Shown: positions 48,566 through 58,640, counted from the first letter of the stretch. The stretch is DNA of 64,000 nt from Jiella marina (GCF_024359545.1 NZ_JAKQZG010000013.1:1-64000); one strand, 5' to 3'. Translations and numbers: made by a program. Notes: generated from the letters alone by a model not told the origin.

Positions 48566-51025
48566 TCAATTCGCCCGGCGCGGAACCTTGGGAACCGAAC
48601 CGCTGCGCCGGCTCGACTTGGGCTCGCCGCCCTCTTCGGGCTCCGGCGCTTCGTCTTCGATATCCGAACCGTCGGCGGCAACCTTGGCGCGCTTCTTCGA
48701 TTCTGCGCTCTTCTTGGAGCGAGGGGGCGGCACTTCGTCCGCGATCGCCTCCAGCGAGATCTTCTTCTCGCCAGCCTCGTCCTCGACCACGCTGACGCGG
48801 ACCGTTCCGCCCCGCTTCAGCTTGCCGAAGAGCACTTCGTCCGCCAGTGGCTTCTTGATGTGCTCCTGAATGACCCGGCCGAGCGGACGCGCGCCCATGG
48901 CTTCGTCGTAACCCTTCTCGGCGAGCCACGACACGGCATCAGGCGTGAGTTCGAAGATCACGCCCCGCTCGGACAGCTGAGCCTCGAGCTGCATGACGAA
49001 CTTTTCCACCACCTGATGGATCACCGGCGTCGGCAGCGCGCCGAACGGGATGACCGCATCGAGACGATTGCGGAATTCCGGCGTGAACAGGCGGTTGATC
49101 GCCTCTTCGTCGGCGCCGGTGCGCTTGGAGTGGCCGAAGCCGATCGTGGCCTTGGCCATTTCCGCTGCGCCCGCATTGGTCGTCATGATCAGGATCACAT
49201 TGCGGAAATTGATCTGCTTGCCGTTGTGGTCGGTCAGACGGCCGTGATCCATGACCTGCAGCAGGATGTTGAACAGATCCGGATGCGCCTTCTCGATCTC
49301 GTCGAGCAGAAGCACGCAGTGCGGATGCTGGTCGACACCGTCGGTCAACAGGCCGCCCTGATCGAAGCCGACATAGCCCGGAGGCGCGCCGATCAGACGC
49401 GAGACCGTGTGCCGCTCCATATATTCCGACATGTCGAAACGCAGGAGTTCGACGCCGAGCGACGAGGCGAGCTGACGCGCGACCTCGGTCTTGCCGACGC
49501 CCGTCGGACCCGAGAACAGGTAGGAGCCGATCGGCTTGTCCGGCTCGCGCAGGCCGGCGCGGGCCAGCTTGATCGCGGATGCCAGGCTCTCGATCGCCTG
49601 ATCCTGACCGTAGACGACGCGCTTCAGCTGCTCGTCCAGATGGGCGAGAACCTCCTCGTCGTCCTTGGAGACGGCTTTGGCCGGAATCCGGGCCATGGTC
49701 GCGATCGTCGCCTCGATCTCCTTCACGCCGATCTGCTTCTTGCGCTTGTTCTCCGGCATCAGCATCTGCGACGCCCCGGTCTCGTCGATCACGTCGATCG
49801 CCTTGTCCGGCAGCTTGCGGTCGGTGATGTAACGGGCCGAAAGCTCCACCGCCGACTTGATGGCGTCATTGGTGAACTTCACCCGGTGGAAATCCTCGAA
49901 ATAGGGCTTCAGGCCCTTGAGGATCGACACCGCGTCTTCGACAGACGGCTCCTTCACGTCGATCTTCTGGAAGCGACGGACCAGCGCCCGGTCCTTCTCG
50001 AAGAACTGGCGATACTCCTTGTAGGTGGTCGAGCCGATGCAACGGATCGCCCCCGAGGACAAGGCCGGCTTCAGGAGATTGGACGCATCCATGGCGCCGC
50101 CCGAGGTCGCACCTGCGCCGATCACCGTATGGATCTCATCGATGAACAGCACCGCGCCCGGATAGTCCTCGAGCTCCTTGACGACCTGCTTGAGCCGCTC
50201 CTCAAAATCGCCGCGGTAGCGGGTTCCGGCGAGCAGCGTGCCCATGTCGAGCGAAAAGATCGTGGCATCCGCGAGCACGTCCGGCACGTCGCCCTCGACG
50301 ACGCGCTTGGCGAGACCTTCGGCGATTGCCGTCTTGCCGACGCCCGGATCGCCCACATAGAGCGGGTTGTTCTTCGAGCGGCGGCAGAGAACCTGGATCG
50401 TGCGGTTGATCTCGTCGGCGCGGCCGATCAGCGGATCGATCCGACCCGTGCGGGCCTTCTCGTTGAGATTGATGCAGTAGGCGGTGAGAGCGTCAGGCGC
50501 GTTCTTGCGCTTGCCCTCCTCCTCCTGCCCGACCGTCGACTGGTCGTCCTCCGCCCCGCGCACGGGGCGGCTCTCGGAGGCGCCGGGGCGCTTCGAGATG
50601 CCGTGGGAGATGAAGTTGACCGCATCGTAGCGGGTCATCTCCTGCTCCTGCAGGAAGTAGGCGGCATGGCTTTCGCGCTCGGCGAAGATCGCCACGAGCA
50701 CGTTGGCGCCGGTTACTTCCTCGCGGCCGGAACTCTGGACATGGATGACCGCGCGCTGGATCACCCGATGGAAACCGGCAGTCGGCTTGGAATCCTCCTC
50801 GTGCCCGGTGACGAGGTTGGCGAGTTCGGTATCGATGTAGGATGTGAGATTCTTGCGCAGAAGGTCGATGTCGACGCTGCAGCCCCGCATCACGGCCGCC
50901 GCGTCCTTGTCCTCGAGAAGGGCCAGGAGCAGATGCTCGAGCGTCGCGAATTCCTGATGACGCTCATTGGCAAATGTCAGGGCCTGATGAAGTGCCTTCT
51001 CAAGGCTTTGCGAAAATGTCGGCAA
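48566..51025 (-). CDS. clpA: ATP-dependent Clp protease ATP-binding subunit ClpA
   Basis: This 819-residue AAA+ unfoldase feeds substrates to ClpP. The N domain ([18 protein letters not shown]) binds ClpS; two AAA modules carry [17 protein letters not shown] and [16 protein letters not shown], with [11 protein letters not shown] between. The C-terminal ~65 residues extend past the core as a Lys/Glu/Ser-rich tail (from [20 protein letters not shown]), longer than in enterobacterial ClpA. clpS is eight bases upstream in the same operon. Confidence 0.96.
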   Translation of the reverse strand: MPTFSQSLEKALHQALTFANERHQEFATLEHLLLALLEDKDAAAVMRGCSVDIDLLRKNLTSYIDTELANLVTGHEEDSKPTAGFHRVIQRAVIHVQSSGREEVTGANVLVAIFAERESHAAYFLQEQEMTRYDAVNFISHGISKRPGASESRPVRGAEDDQSTVGQEEEGKRKNAPDALTAYCINLNEKARTGRIDPLIGRADEINRTIQVLCRRSKNNPLYVGDPGVGKTAIAEGLAKRVVEGDVPDVLADATIFSLDMGTLLAGTRYRGDFEERLKQVVKELEDYPGAVLFIDEIHTVIGAGATSGGAMDASNLLKPALSSGAIRCIGSTTYKEYRQFFEKDRALVRRFQKIDVKEPSVEDAVSILKGLKPYFEDFHRVKFTNDAIKSAVELSARYITDRKLPDKAIDVIDETGASQMLMPENKRKKQIGVKEIEATIATMARIPAKAVSKDDEEVLAHLDEQLKRVVYGQDQAIESLASAIKLARAGLREPDKPIGSYLFSGPTGVGKTEVARQLASSLGVELLRFDMSEYMERHTVSRLIGAPPGYVGFDQGGLLTDGVDQHPHCVLLLDEIEKAHPDLFNILLQVMDHGRLTDHNGKQINFRNVILIMTTNAGAAEMAKATIGFGHSKRTGADEEAINRLFTPEFRNRLDAVIPFGALPTPVIHQVVEKFVMQLEAQLSERGVIFELTPDAVSWLAEKGYDEAMGARPLGRVIQEHIKKPLADEVLFGKLKRGGTVRVSVVEDEAGEKKISLEAIADEVPPPRSKKSAESKKRAKVAADGSDIEDEAPEPEEGGEPKSSRRSGSVPKVPRRAN

Positions 51026-51033
51026 GCTTCACC

Positions 51034-51441
51034 TCAATTCTTTTCCATCACGCATTGCAGCGGATGCTGGTGTTGGCGCGCGAAGTCCATGACTTGCGTG
51101 ACCTTCGTCTCCGCAACCTCGAACGTATAGACTCCGCATTCTCCGACGCCATGATTGTGCACGTGCAGCATAATCCTGGTGGCGGCTTCGTGATCTTTCT
51201 GAAAGAAGCGCTCCAGGACATGAATGACGAACTCCATCGGAGTGTAATCGTCGTTCAGAAGCAGCACTCTGTAAAGGCTCGGGCGCTTGGTTTTCGGTTT
51301 CGTTCGCGTGATGACCGAGGTTCCGCGTTCGTTATTCCCGTCGCCTCCGTCATCTTCCCCCTCGAGCCTGTAGGGGCGGTTGTTAAGCCTTTCGTCCATC
51401 AGCCTTCCGGTCCGTTCAGCCACCATCGCCTTGGCTCTCAT
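51034..51441 (-). CDS. clpS: ClpS adaptor protein
   Basis: ClpS hands N-end-rule substrates to ClpA. The 135-residue protein has a long variable N-terminus and the core [20 protein letters not shown] with [19 protein letters not shown]. The conserved Asn-Asp and His residues of the N-degron pocket are present. Two inner Met codons (residues 6 and 15) could be used instead; the first is given. Confidence 0.92.
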   Translation of the reverse strand: MRAKAMVAERTGRLMDERLNNRPYRLEGEDDGGDGNNERGTSVITRTKPKTKRPSLYRVLLLNDDYTPMEFVIHVLERFFQKDHEAATRIMLHVHNHGVGECGVYTFEVAETKVTQVMDFARQHQHPLQCVMEKN

Positions 51442-51532
51442 GTATGCACTGGGTGAGGAAATTTAAGGAGCCGCGCGAACGCCCTGTGGCGCACGGGCGG
51501 ACACACCGTCATCGTTGACGAAACACTAACGC

Positions 51533-51560
51533 AAAAAGGCCCGGGTGGAACCGGGCCTTT
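51533..51560 (-). terminator. Terminator of the phasin gene
   Basis: On the minus strand AAAGGCCCGG, six bases, CCGGGCCTTT and then TT: a perfect 10-bp stem with five T in all, 55 bases after the phasin stop. Confidence 0.85.
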
Positions 51561-51615
51561 CGATCAAATTCCGTGGTTGCCGACCGCGCTAATGCGCCGC
51601 GGCGTAGACCGGACA

Positions 51616-52011
51616 TCAGTTGGCGGAGGCGCTGGCCTTCTTCTCGGCAGCCGACGCAGTCTCCTTGGCAGCCTTGGTCGCCGTGTTGGAAGCCATCGCA
51701 GCCGTGTTCTCGAACGGCTTGTAGGTCTCCTTGGCGATACCGGCGTAGATATCGTTGATCTTCGTCACCTGCGAGACCCAGTTTTCATAGGCCGTCTTGG
51801 CGAAGTCGGTCTGGACCTCGATGGACTTGTCCAGGGTCTTGGCCTGCACGAGCTTCTCCATCATCGCCGTCTGCTGCTCGTAGGTCTTCTTGGCGAAGTC
51901 GGCGTTCTCGGCGGTGATCTGCTGGAGGCCCTTGGTCATCGCGGCGAAGGACTTCAGCGCGTTGTCCATGGCTTCCTTGGTGACCTTGCCGGCGTCTTCA
52001 TACATGTTCAT
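51616..52011 (-). CDS. Phasin-family protein
   Basis: This 131-residue, lysine- and alanine-rich, helical protein coats polyhydroxyalkanoate granules. The Phasin_2 core reads from KSFAAMTKGLQQITAENADF to FENTAAMASNTATKAAKE. AAAGGA lies seven bases before the ATG at 52011, deciding between two close Met codons. The end is Ala/Lys-rich (ASAAEKKASASAN). It shows that this organism probably stores PHA; the synthase is not in the window. Confidence 0.9.
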   Translation of the reverse strand: MNMYEDAGKVTKEAMDNALKSFAAMTKGLQQITAENADFAKKTYEQQTAMMEKLVQAKTLDKSIEVQTDFAKTAYENWVSQVTKINDIYAGIAKETYKPFENTAAMASNTATKAAKETASAAEKKASASAN

Positions 52012-52437
52012 GGGTTGATCCTTTCCCGTCCTCAAATTCATGATCCGGGAGCGGCGACCCGACTGCTCATCATGTCAGCGACGCCGTCCTCGACTTGCTG
52101 ATCCAAGACATATTGCATCGCACAAAACATTGCAAGGGGGCTATGTTGCGGTGCAGCAAATTTTCGGCGGAGCTTCGCTCGCTCACCGCGGCCGGACGGG
52201 CGGGAAGAGAGCGAATTGGCAATGACGCTCCGTGGCCGGGCCGGACTCAGCGCCGGGGTTGGCTAATAGAGTCAATAAAATACGACGGATATAAACCGAT
52301 TGGTAATCCAACGGGGATTACGGTCTGTGCCATGAAACCGGCGCAACTGCGGGCTAGCGAATTTTCGTATTGGGGCAACAACGCCCACAAGAGCTCTCCA
52401 GTTCGCCGCACCACACAGAAGATTGAAGAGTGACCGC
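52012..52437. other. Divergent control region between phasin and dac
   Basis: No gene is seen here. Near the phasin side, TTGCATCGCACAAAACATTGCAA and, at 52146-52159, TTGCGGTGCAGCAA are inverted arrangements of TTGC/GCAA, a form like the sites bound by PHA regulator PhaR in other alphaproteobacteria. The dac side is AT-richer (52258-52310) and should hold its promoter. Confidence 0.4.
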
Positions 52438-53940
52438 GTGCAATTCGATCTGTCGTATCTAAGACGCGCCGCCCGCCAGTTCACGAAATATGCCGCCCTC
52501 GTCGTGGTCGGCACGGGCGTTGCGCTGACTGCCAATTCGGGCGAGGCAAAAGCCAACTCGAAATATGCCGGCTTCGTCATCGACGCCAATAACGGCAAGG
52601 TTCTCTATTCGGACCGTGCGGACGAATACCGTTACCCTGCTTCGCTGACGAAGATGATGACGCTCTACATGACCTTCGAGGCATTGAAGGCCGGGCGCAT
52701 TTCCAAGACCGACAAGATGCCGGTTTCGAGCTATGCCGCGGGCCGCCCGCCGTCGAAGCTCGGCCTGAAGACCGGCAGCTATCTGACGGTGGAAGAGGGC
52801 ATCTATTCGCTGGTGACCAAATCGGCCAACGACGCCGCGGTGGTCTTGGCGGAATTCCTCGCCGGTTCGGAATCGGCCTTCGCCCGCAAGATGACCGCCA
52901 AGGCCCACAGCCTCGGCATGCCCAAGACCCAGTTCCGCAATGCCAACGGCCTGCCGAACGGCGAGCAGCGCACGACGGCGCGCGACATGGCAACGCTGGG
53001 CATCGCTCTGCGCGAGCATTTCCCGGAGTACTACGGCTATTTCTCGACCCGGTCCTACAATTTTCGGGGTCGCCGGCTCGGAAACCACAATCGCGTTCTC
53101 GGCCGCTACAAGGGCGTCGACGGGATCAAGACCGGCTACATCAACGCGTCCGGCTTCAACCTCGTCAGCTCGGTCAAGACCGATGACGGCAAGAGCGTCG
53201 TGGCGGTGGTGATGGGCGGCCGCTCGGGCCGCTCGCGCGACAATCACATGGTCGACCTGTTGCAGCGCTACATGCCGAAGGCGAGCCGCCGCGATGGCGG
53301 ACCGCTGATCGCCGCCCGGCCGGATCTCGGCGTTGCCGTCGCCGCGCTTCCCAAGGAAGGCCCGGTGCCGGACAGCCGGCCGACGCGTGGCGCCATGTCG
53401 ATCGACGACCGCATCGCCATGGCCTATGAGAGCTCGCCCGGTCAGGACATCGCCGCGCGGCTGCCGCAGCCGACCGCCCGGCCGCTCCAGGGTCGCGATG
53501 CGATCCGCGCCGCCCTGGTCGAAGAGCGCCCGTCGCGGGTGGCCTCGATCATCCCGCTGGCGCGGCCGGCCGCAGCCAGGAACGTGCCGGTTCCCGCCGC
53601 CTCCATTCCGAACGCGACCAGCGATGTGGATCGGGCCACGACCAGCGCAATCGGCCGCAGGGCCCCGGCGAAAGCCGTTCCGTCCCGTATCGACTCCGCC
53701 TGGGTGGTGCAGATCGCGGCAACCGACACGGCACAGCAGGCTCTGAGCATGCTCGACAAGGCCAAGCGCGCGGTCGGTTCACCGCTCCAGGCGGCCGAAC
53801 CCTTCACCGAGACCGTGAATAGCGGTGGCAACACCCTGCACCGCGCCCGCTTCGCTGGCTTCTCGACCAAGGACGAAGCATGGAAGGCCTGCGCCGCCCT
53901 GAAGCAGCGCTCCTACAATTGCTACGCGGTCGCCAACTGA
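52438..53940 (+). CDS. D-alanyl-D-alanine carboxypeptidase with SPOR domain
   Basis: This PBP5-like class C carboxypeptidase trims pentapeptides in peptidoglycan in the periplasm; about 500 residues. A signal segment YAALVVVGTGVALTANSG leads to the penicillin-binding motifs SLTK (in RYPASLTKMM), SAN (in VTKSANDAAVV) and KTG (in GIKTGYINAS). A linker rich in Pro/Arg (from ~290) leads to a C-terminal SPOR domain (WVVQIAATDTAQQALS), which binds denuded glycan at the division site. A GTG start at 52438 with GAAGAG seven bases before is preferred to a TTG at 52423. Confidence 0.88.
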   Translation: MQFDLSYLRRAARQFTKYAALVVVGTGVALTANSGEAKANSKYAGFVIDANNGKVLYSDRADEYRYPASLTKMMTLYMTFEALKAGRISKTDKMPVSSYAAGRPPSKLGLKTGSYLTVEEGIYSLVTKSANDAAVVLAEFLAGSESAFARKMTAKAHSLGMPKTQFRNANGLPNGEQRTTARDMATLGIALREHFPEYYGYFSTRSYNFRGRRLGNHNRVLGRYKGVDGIKTGYINASGFNLVSSVKTDDGKSVVAVVMGGRSGRSRDNHMVDLLQRYMPKASRRDGGPLIAARPDLGVAVAALPKEGPVPDSRPTRGAMSIDDRIAMAYESSPGQDIAARLPQPTARPLQGRDAIRAALVEERPSRVASIIPLARPAAARNVPVPAASIPNATSDVDRATTSAIGRRAPAKAVPSRIDSAWVVQIAATDTAQQALSMLDKAKRAVGSPLQAAEPFTETVNSGGNTLHRARFAGFSTKDEAWKACAALKQRSYNCYAVAN

Positions 53941-53948
53941 TCGCATCC

Positions 53949-54017
53949 GGTTCGCCCGCCAGGCGAACCGCCCCATGGCCCTGAAGCCATGGACCGGCCG
54001 GCCCGAAACGACGGGCC
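53949..54017. repeat. Three tandem stem-loops downstream of dac
   Basis: GGTTCGCC/GGCGAACC (53949-53969), CCATGGC/GCCATGG (53973-53992) and GGCCCG/CGGGCC (54000-54017) lie one after another. None ends in a T-tract. They probably make the 3' end of the dac message. Confidence 0.55.
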
Positions 54018-54224
54018 AGCCCTGACGGTAAAGGGCCGGTGTCGGCCTGTCGTCGAACCTGGCATGACGCCACCGGAATACCGATCGGCACGATCTCCCG
54101 CCCGATCCCGCATCGGGTCGAGCCGCAAGGGATCTGCCGGCGGAGCACACCGCAAACAGTATCGAGTTCTCGGATGCAACCGCCCTGCGGCGGCCGATCC
54201 GAAGGTGCGTTGAGAGGGGAAGTC

Positions 54225-54500
54225 ATGTCCAGCGAAAATCCAGGCCGCGACCTGACCATCGCCAGCCGCTCCGGCCTTCCGGCACCGACCCTTCCGGCCG
54301 GCACCCACCCGCTTCAGCAGGCTGCCCTCCGCCTTTCCGACGCGCGCGACGGCCGCTCGCGCATGAAGGCTAAGGAACTGGTCGGCCTGCTTCTGTCCTA
54401 TGGCGCCCGTGCCTGGCGCGCCTCGCAGCCGGTCAGCCATACGCGGATCTTGAGCTACTCGCCCAAGGGCAGCGTCGCCATCCGCATGCGCTTCCGCTGA
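54225..54500 (+). CDS. Small hypothetical protein, basic C-terminus
   Basis: I do not recognise this 91-residue protein. It has no signal or membrane segment; the N-terminal half is Pro/Leu/Ala-rich, the C-terminal half is Arg-rich and ends IRMRFR. GAGAGGGGA four bases before the ATG is a strong ribosome site and supports it as a real gene. It lies between dac and the DUF1489 gene, convergent with the latter. Confidence 0.6.
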   Translation: MSSENPGRDLTIASRSGLPAPTLPAGTHPLQQAALRLSDARDGRSRMKAKELVGLLLSYGARAWRASQPVSHTRILSYSPKGSVAIRMRFR

Positions 54501-54546
54501 ATGGAATCCTCAAGGTCGGCAGATTTCGCCGGGCCGCCCGCAGTGG

Positions 54547-54984
54547 TCAAAAGACGCCGATCTCCTGAAGCTCGCGATTGAGCTGCGGCGGCAGATCGTC
54601 GTCGCCCTCGCTCAGCGTGGGCAGATCGGGCGGCGCGTCGTCCGGCTTCAGATAACGCCAGCCCTGAAACGGTCGCCGCGGCTGGTTGCGCGTCAGAACG
54701 ACCTGGGGTTCGAGCACGATCCGGCACCGTGTCGTGCCCTCGTGATCGGAAAACGGCTCGATCCCGACGATGGCCTGCCGAGCCTGCACGAAGCCGCGGA
54801 TCACCCAATAGAGCGAACCACCCTCGGCGAGCTCGGAGGCGCGCTTCGGCACCATCCGCGTGATATGGGCGTAGGCCTCGGAATGCCCGGCCGCCTGCGC
54901 ACGGGCACGACGATATTCCACATGCCGGATCAGATCGTCCGGCGCATCGACGCCAACGCAGAGCTTGATGAGGTGCAAGGCCAT
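54547..54984 (-). CDS. DUF1489 family protein
   Basis: This 145-residue protein matches DUF1489, conserved in Rhizobiales and of unknown function: LHLIKLCVGVDAPDDL at the start, YAHITRMVPKRASEL, SLYWVIRGFVQARQ and PFQGWRYLKPDDAPPDL. The internal ATG at 54984 marks the family start; 26 extra codons upstream are unsupported. Confidence 0.82.
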   Translation of the reverse strand: MALHLIKLCVGVDAPDDLIRHVEYRRARAQAAGHSEAYAHITRMVPKRASELAEGGSLYWVIRGFVQARQAIVGIEPFSDHEGTTRCRIVLEPQVVLTRNQPRRPFQGWRYLKPDDAPPDLPTLSEGDDDLPPQLNRELQEIGVF

Positions 54985-55266
54985 GGCGTCAGATGTGGCC
55001 CTGCCCGGCGGGGAGGCCAAGATGCACTCGGCGCTTTTCCACCGGATTCCGCAAACACGCACCAGTGCGGCCCGCGCTGGACGCCGATCACCGACTGGTC
55101 AGCCGGCGATCCGAACGGGCCCTGCTAAAGGGCAGCCGCTCATTTGAGACCGGCGGCCGGCCTTCACGACCAACACAGCGCACGCACCTGCGCGCGCCGC
55201 GAAGCCAGAGCTGAGATTTTCAAGAGAGTTGGCGCCCTTGTGGGGCGCGAAGCGGCGCCGCTCGCG

Positions 55267-55392
55267 TCAGTTCGCAGCGATCGCCACTGTCTCGGCGTTT
55301 TCGAACAAGAAGCCGAGAATCATAAGAGCCGAGAACACCGCGACCGTCCAAACGGTCACGCCCCAGCACGATTTCCGCACGCTGTCATCCAT
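55267..55392 (-). CDS. Possible small single-span membrane protein
   Basis: This 41-codon frame, MDDSVRKSCWGVTVWTVA at the start, holds one hydrophobic segment of about 20 residues (VTVWTVAVFSALMILGFLF) after a short polar part and ends in ETVAIAAN. There is an in-frame stop four codons before the ATG and only a weak AGGA. The clean membrane-segment pattern argues for a real gene, but it is below the size where sequence alone is sure. Confidence 0.42.
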   Translation of the reverse strand: MDDSVRKSCWGVTVWTVAVFSALMILGFLFENAETVAIAAN

Positions 55393-55460
55393 GATCAGAG
55401 ACTATCCTGAACCCCGAATTTCAAGCTCCGCAACATCCCCCCGGCGGCGAGCTCAAGGCG

Positions 55461-55475
55461 TTAATTATCCGTTAA
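55461..55475. promoter_or_regulatory. CtrA-type binding box
   Basis: TTAATTATCCGTTAA fits TTAA-N7-TTAA exactly. It lies 69 bases before the small membrane ORF start and 212 bases before the DUF599 gene. Nearby, TTGCATA repeats at 55520 and 55533. Confidence 0.6.
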
Positions 55476-55686
55476 AGTCGGCCTCTACAAGCGGGTGCCA
55501 AAACGAATTTTATGCGATCTTGCATAGGTGCCTTGCATAAAGCTTGACCATTCTGCCGATGCCACCGCCCATTCATTGGGCTTTGCCGATCCCGCGGGCC
55601 GTGGCACCTGTTTTCACACGCGGCGACTCGCAGTCGCTTGCGATCCGACGCAGTCTGCCGCTCCGCCCTTTCGCAGGCCCTAACAC

Positions 55687-56376
55687 ATGAACCTTCATTT
55701 GAACGATACCCTCGCCGTCACGGTCTTTCTCGCAGCGTGGCTCGGCTACAACATCGTCGTCGATCGCCATGCCCGAGCCGGCCGCGGTCTCACCGGCGCG
55801 ATGAACGCGGAGCGCCGGCGATGGATGCAGGCCATGCTGAAGCGCGATCTTCGCATGATCGACACGGCGATCATGGCCGGGCTTCAACAGGGGACGGCGT
55901 TCTTCGCCTCGGCCTGCATCTTCGCCATCGGCGGCTGTTTCGCGCTACTGGGCTCCGCGGAGGAAATCTCGGCCATCGCCGCCGATCTGCCGTTTTCCGG
56001 CGAACTCGATCGCGCTCTCGTGGAACTGAAGCTCTTCGGCCTGATCGCGATCTTCTGCCACGCCTTCTTCAAGTTCGGCTGGTCGTATCGCCTGTTCAAC
56101 TATTGCTCGATCCTGATCGGCGCCGTGCCGATGCGCGAGGACGCCGCCGCCGACATGCCGGCGGCCGGGGCCGCGATCGAGCGGGCCGCCGGCCTCAACC
56201 AGATCGCCGGTCGGCACTTCAACGCCGGCCTTCGATCGATCTTCTTCGCCGTCGCCTATCTCGGCTGGCTGCTCGGCCCCCTCGCCCTCGTGGCCTCGAC
56301 CGTCATCGTCGTCACGATTCTCGCCCACCGCCAGTTCCACTCGCGGGCGCTCAAGGTCATCGTGCAGGCCCAGTGA
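55687..56376 (+). CDS. DUF599 family membrane protein
   Basis: This 229-residue protein has about four hydrophobic spans and matches DUF599, which has no known function: DTLAVTVFLAAWLGYNIVVD, then RRRWMQAMLKRDLRMIDTA and LFGLIAIFCHAFFKFGWSYR. The C-terminal segment LNQIAGRHFNAGLRSIFFA is the conserved part. ATG 55687 follows a long leader with the CtrA box. Confidence 0.85.
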   Translation: MNLHLNDTLAVTVFLAAWLGYNIVVDRHARAGRGLTGAMNAERRRWMQAMLKRDLRMIDTAIMAGLQQGTAFFASACIFAIGGCFALLGSAEEISAIAADLPFSGELDRALVELKLFGLIAIFCHAFFKFGWSYRLFNYCSILIGAVPMREDAAADMPAAGAAIERAAGLNQIAGRHFNAGLRSIFFAVAYLGWLLGPLALVASTVIVVTILAHRQFHSRALKVIVQAQ

Positions 56377-56383
56377 GGCGCCC

Positions 56384-57241
56384 TCAGCCGCGAGGCGCCG
56401 GCACGAGCGCATCCGTCCGGCCCTCGATCCAGTAGGCGAGGAGGCCGAGATATTCGCGAATCGCGAAATGCACCTTTTCGAGATTGCGCGTCGTCGCGCT
56501 GGACGGGCGCCAGAGCATTGCGCCTGCGGGCGTGCGATAGTCGACCGGATAGGGCACCACGTCGAAACCGACCTGGCGAAAACAGCCGACCGCTCGCGGC
56601 ATGTGATAGGCCGAGGTGAGGAGGAGCCAGGTTTCGCCGGGCTTGGGATTGGCGGCCTGCTTCGCATAGAGGGCGTTTTCGAATGTGTCGCGCGCCTTGG
56701 CTTCCAGCACCAGCCTCTCAGGCGAAAGCCCGGCGCCCAGAAAGAAGGCTCTTGCCGGGATCGTCTCGGCAATATCGTCTTCGAAGATTGCCGCCACGCC
56801 GCCGCTGAAGACCACCCGCGCCTGCGGATAGCGGCGCGCCAGGATCAGGGCCTCGGTCGCCCGGTCCGCCGCCTCGTTGAACTCGACGACGTCTCGGGTG
56901 CGGGCCACTCGGGTGTCGAAGCCCCCGCCGAGGACCACGATCCCGGCGATCCGTTCCGGCAGATCGGGCCGGGGAAAGCGGTTTTCCAGATAGGCGGTCA
57001 TCGCCAAGCCGAGGGGCGTCAGGCTGCAGACGAGAAGGGCGAACAAAGCGAGCCCCATCAGCGCCGCACCCAGCCGCCGATATCGCAAGCGCCTGACGAG
57101 GAAGCCGAAGAGCGCGAGGATGAGGATGGCGACGAGGGGCTGGACGAGAAACCAGCCGATCTTCGCAACGTAGAAAAACAGAGCCTGCCCCCTCTCTTCG
57201 ACCGGCGGCCACCGGCGCCTGCCGATGGCGCCGCAGATCAT
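56384..57241 (-). CDS. YdcF-like DUF218 protein
   Basis: This 285-residue protein has two N-terminal membrane segments (VAKIGWFLVQPLVAILIL and LMGLALFALLVCSL), then a DUF218 domain with GIVVLGGGFD, RVVFSGGV and TSAYHMPRAVGCFRQVGFDV. DUF218 proteins such as SanA and ElyC work in envelope integrity. It begins one base after the mscS stop, so it is coupled to the channel gene. Confidence 0.85.
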   Translation of the reverse strand: MICGAIGRRRWPPVEERGQALFFYVAKIGWFLVQPLVAILILALFGFLVRRLRYRRLGAALMGLALFALLVCSLTPLGLAMTAYLENRFPRPDLPERIAGIVVLGGGFDTRVARTRDVVEFNEAADRATEALILARRYPQARVVFSGGVAAIFEDDIAETIPARAFFLGAGLSPERLVLEAKARDTFENALYAKQAANPKPGETWLLLTSAYHMPRAVGCFRQVGFDVVPYPVDYRTPAGAMLWRPSSATTRNLEKVHFAIREYLGLLAYWIEGRTDALVPAPRG

Positions 57242-57242
57242 C

Positions 57243-58640
57243 TCAGCCCTCGTCCCGGGCTCCGGCGACGCCGCCATTTTGGCGGGTTTGCTTCCGGCCT
57301 TCCGCCCCCTCCGGATCGGCGATTGGCCTCCCCGCCTCCTCTGCTGAAGTCAGCGTCACCGGCGTCCGCAGCAAGACCTCGCGATGCGGGAAGGGTATCT
57401 TGATGCCGTTCTCCTGAAACGCGTCCCAGAGCGCAAGCAGCACCTCGCCCTTGACGTTGGTGAGGCCTGCGGGCGGATCCTTGATCCAGAAACGGATGAT
57501 GAAGTCGAGCGAGGAATCGCCGAAGGCCGTCATCCAGCAGACGACCGGCTTTTCCGAGACCACCCGGCCGACGCTCGCCGTCGCCTCCTTGGCGATGCGG
57601 ATGACGTCGTGCGGGTTGGAATCGTAGGAAACGCCGAAATGGACGTCGATCCGCACGAGTTCGTTGGAGAACGACCAGTTGATCACCTGATTGGTAATGA
57701 AGTCCTCGTTCGGGATCAGATACTCGCGCCCGTCGCGGGTGATGACCGAGACGAATCGGGCGCGCAGTTCGCGGATCCAGCCAAACGTATCGCCGAGCGA
57801 GATCGTGTCGCCGGGTTTGATCGAACGGTCGAGGAGGATGATGATGCCGGAGATGAAGTTCGACACCACCTTCTGAAGGCCGAAACCGAGACCGACGCCG
57901 AGCGCACCCGACAGAACGGTCAGTGCCGTCAGATCGACGCCGACGGCCGCGAGCGCCACGACGCAGGCGATCACGATCAGCCCGACCTTGAGCAGCTTGC
58001 CGATCAGGACCCGTAACGCGGGCGTCAGTTCCTGGCTGCGCTTGACCCTCGTATCCAGGAAATTGCCGACGACCGAGGCGAGCCAGAGGGTGATCGCCAG
58101 GACGATCACTGCCTTGATCACCAGAAGGGCAGATATTCGCGCCTCACCGACGGTGATCGCGGTCGAATCGAGGGCGTTCGAGACCGGCTCGGTCCAGTCG
58201 AGGATCGACAGGGCCGCGACGACCCAGGCGGTGACGGTGATCGCGCGCGCGGCAAGACGATTGCGGACGATCCGTGAGCCGACGTGAATGACGAGGTAGG
58301 CGAGCGCCAGCTTGAAGACGACGGAAACGATCGACGATTGCGGTCCGCCCGCGGCGCTGTCGATCAGGGTGACGAGCCACAGGCAGAGAACGAAATAGAC
58401 GAGCTTCATGCGCCGCCGGATCGCGACGTTGATCCGCAGAAGGCTGGGCGCCGCCTTGATCTTGCGCGCCTGTCGCTCGAGTGGTCCGCGGGTGACGCGA
58501 TTGAGAAGAAAGGCGATGGCGATCGCCACCGCGATCACCGCAAGCTGGGCAAGCGAAGACGGTTCGTGAAAGAAGTCGAGGGCCTGGTTGGCCCAGGTGG
58601 AGACGCGCGCGGTGAACTGCCTCAGCGCCTCCTGCTCCAT
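57243..58640 (-). CDS. Mechanosensitive ion channel, MscS family
   Basis: This 465-residue channel of the larger MscS type opens on membrane tension and protects against osmotic downshock. Several N-terminal spans lead to the pore helix region VALAAVGVDLTALTVLSGAL and the MscS beta domain LGDTFGWIRELRARFVSVITRDGREYLIPN, ending in an alpha/beta cap. Its start overlaps the aldo/keto reductase stop by one base. Confidence 0.92.
   Translation of the reverse strand: MEQEALRQFTARVSTWANQALDFFHEPSSLAQLAVIAVAIAIAFLLNRVTRGPLERQARKIKAAPSLLRINVAIRRRMKLVYFVLCLWLVTLIDSAAGGPQSSIVSVVFKLALAYLVIHVGSRIVRNRLAARAITVTAWVVAALSILDWTEPVSNALDSTAITVGEARISALLVIKAVIVLAITLWLASVVGNFLDTRVKRSQELTPALRVLIGKLLKVGLIVIACVVALAAVGVDLTALTVLSGALGVGLGFGLQKVVSNFISGIIILLDRSIKPGDTISLGDTFGWIRELRARFVSVITRDGREYLIPNEDFITNQVINWSFSNELVRIDVHFGVSYDSNPHDVIRIAKEATASVGRVVSEKPVVCWMTAFGDSSLDFIIRFWIKDPPAGLTNVKGEVLLALWDAFQENGIKIPFPHREVLLRTPVTLTSAEEAGRPIADPEGAEGRKQTRQNGGVAGARDEG

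Noticed and set aside
48560-51130. 856-codon plus-strand frame over clpA
   Set aside because: Shadow of clpA, although longer than the real gene.
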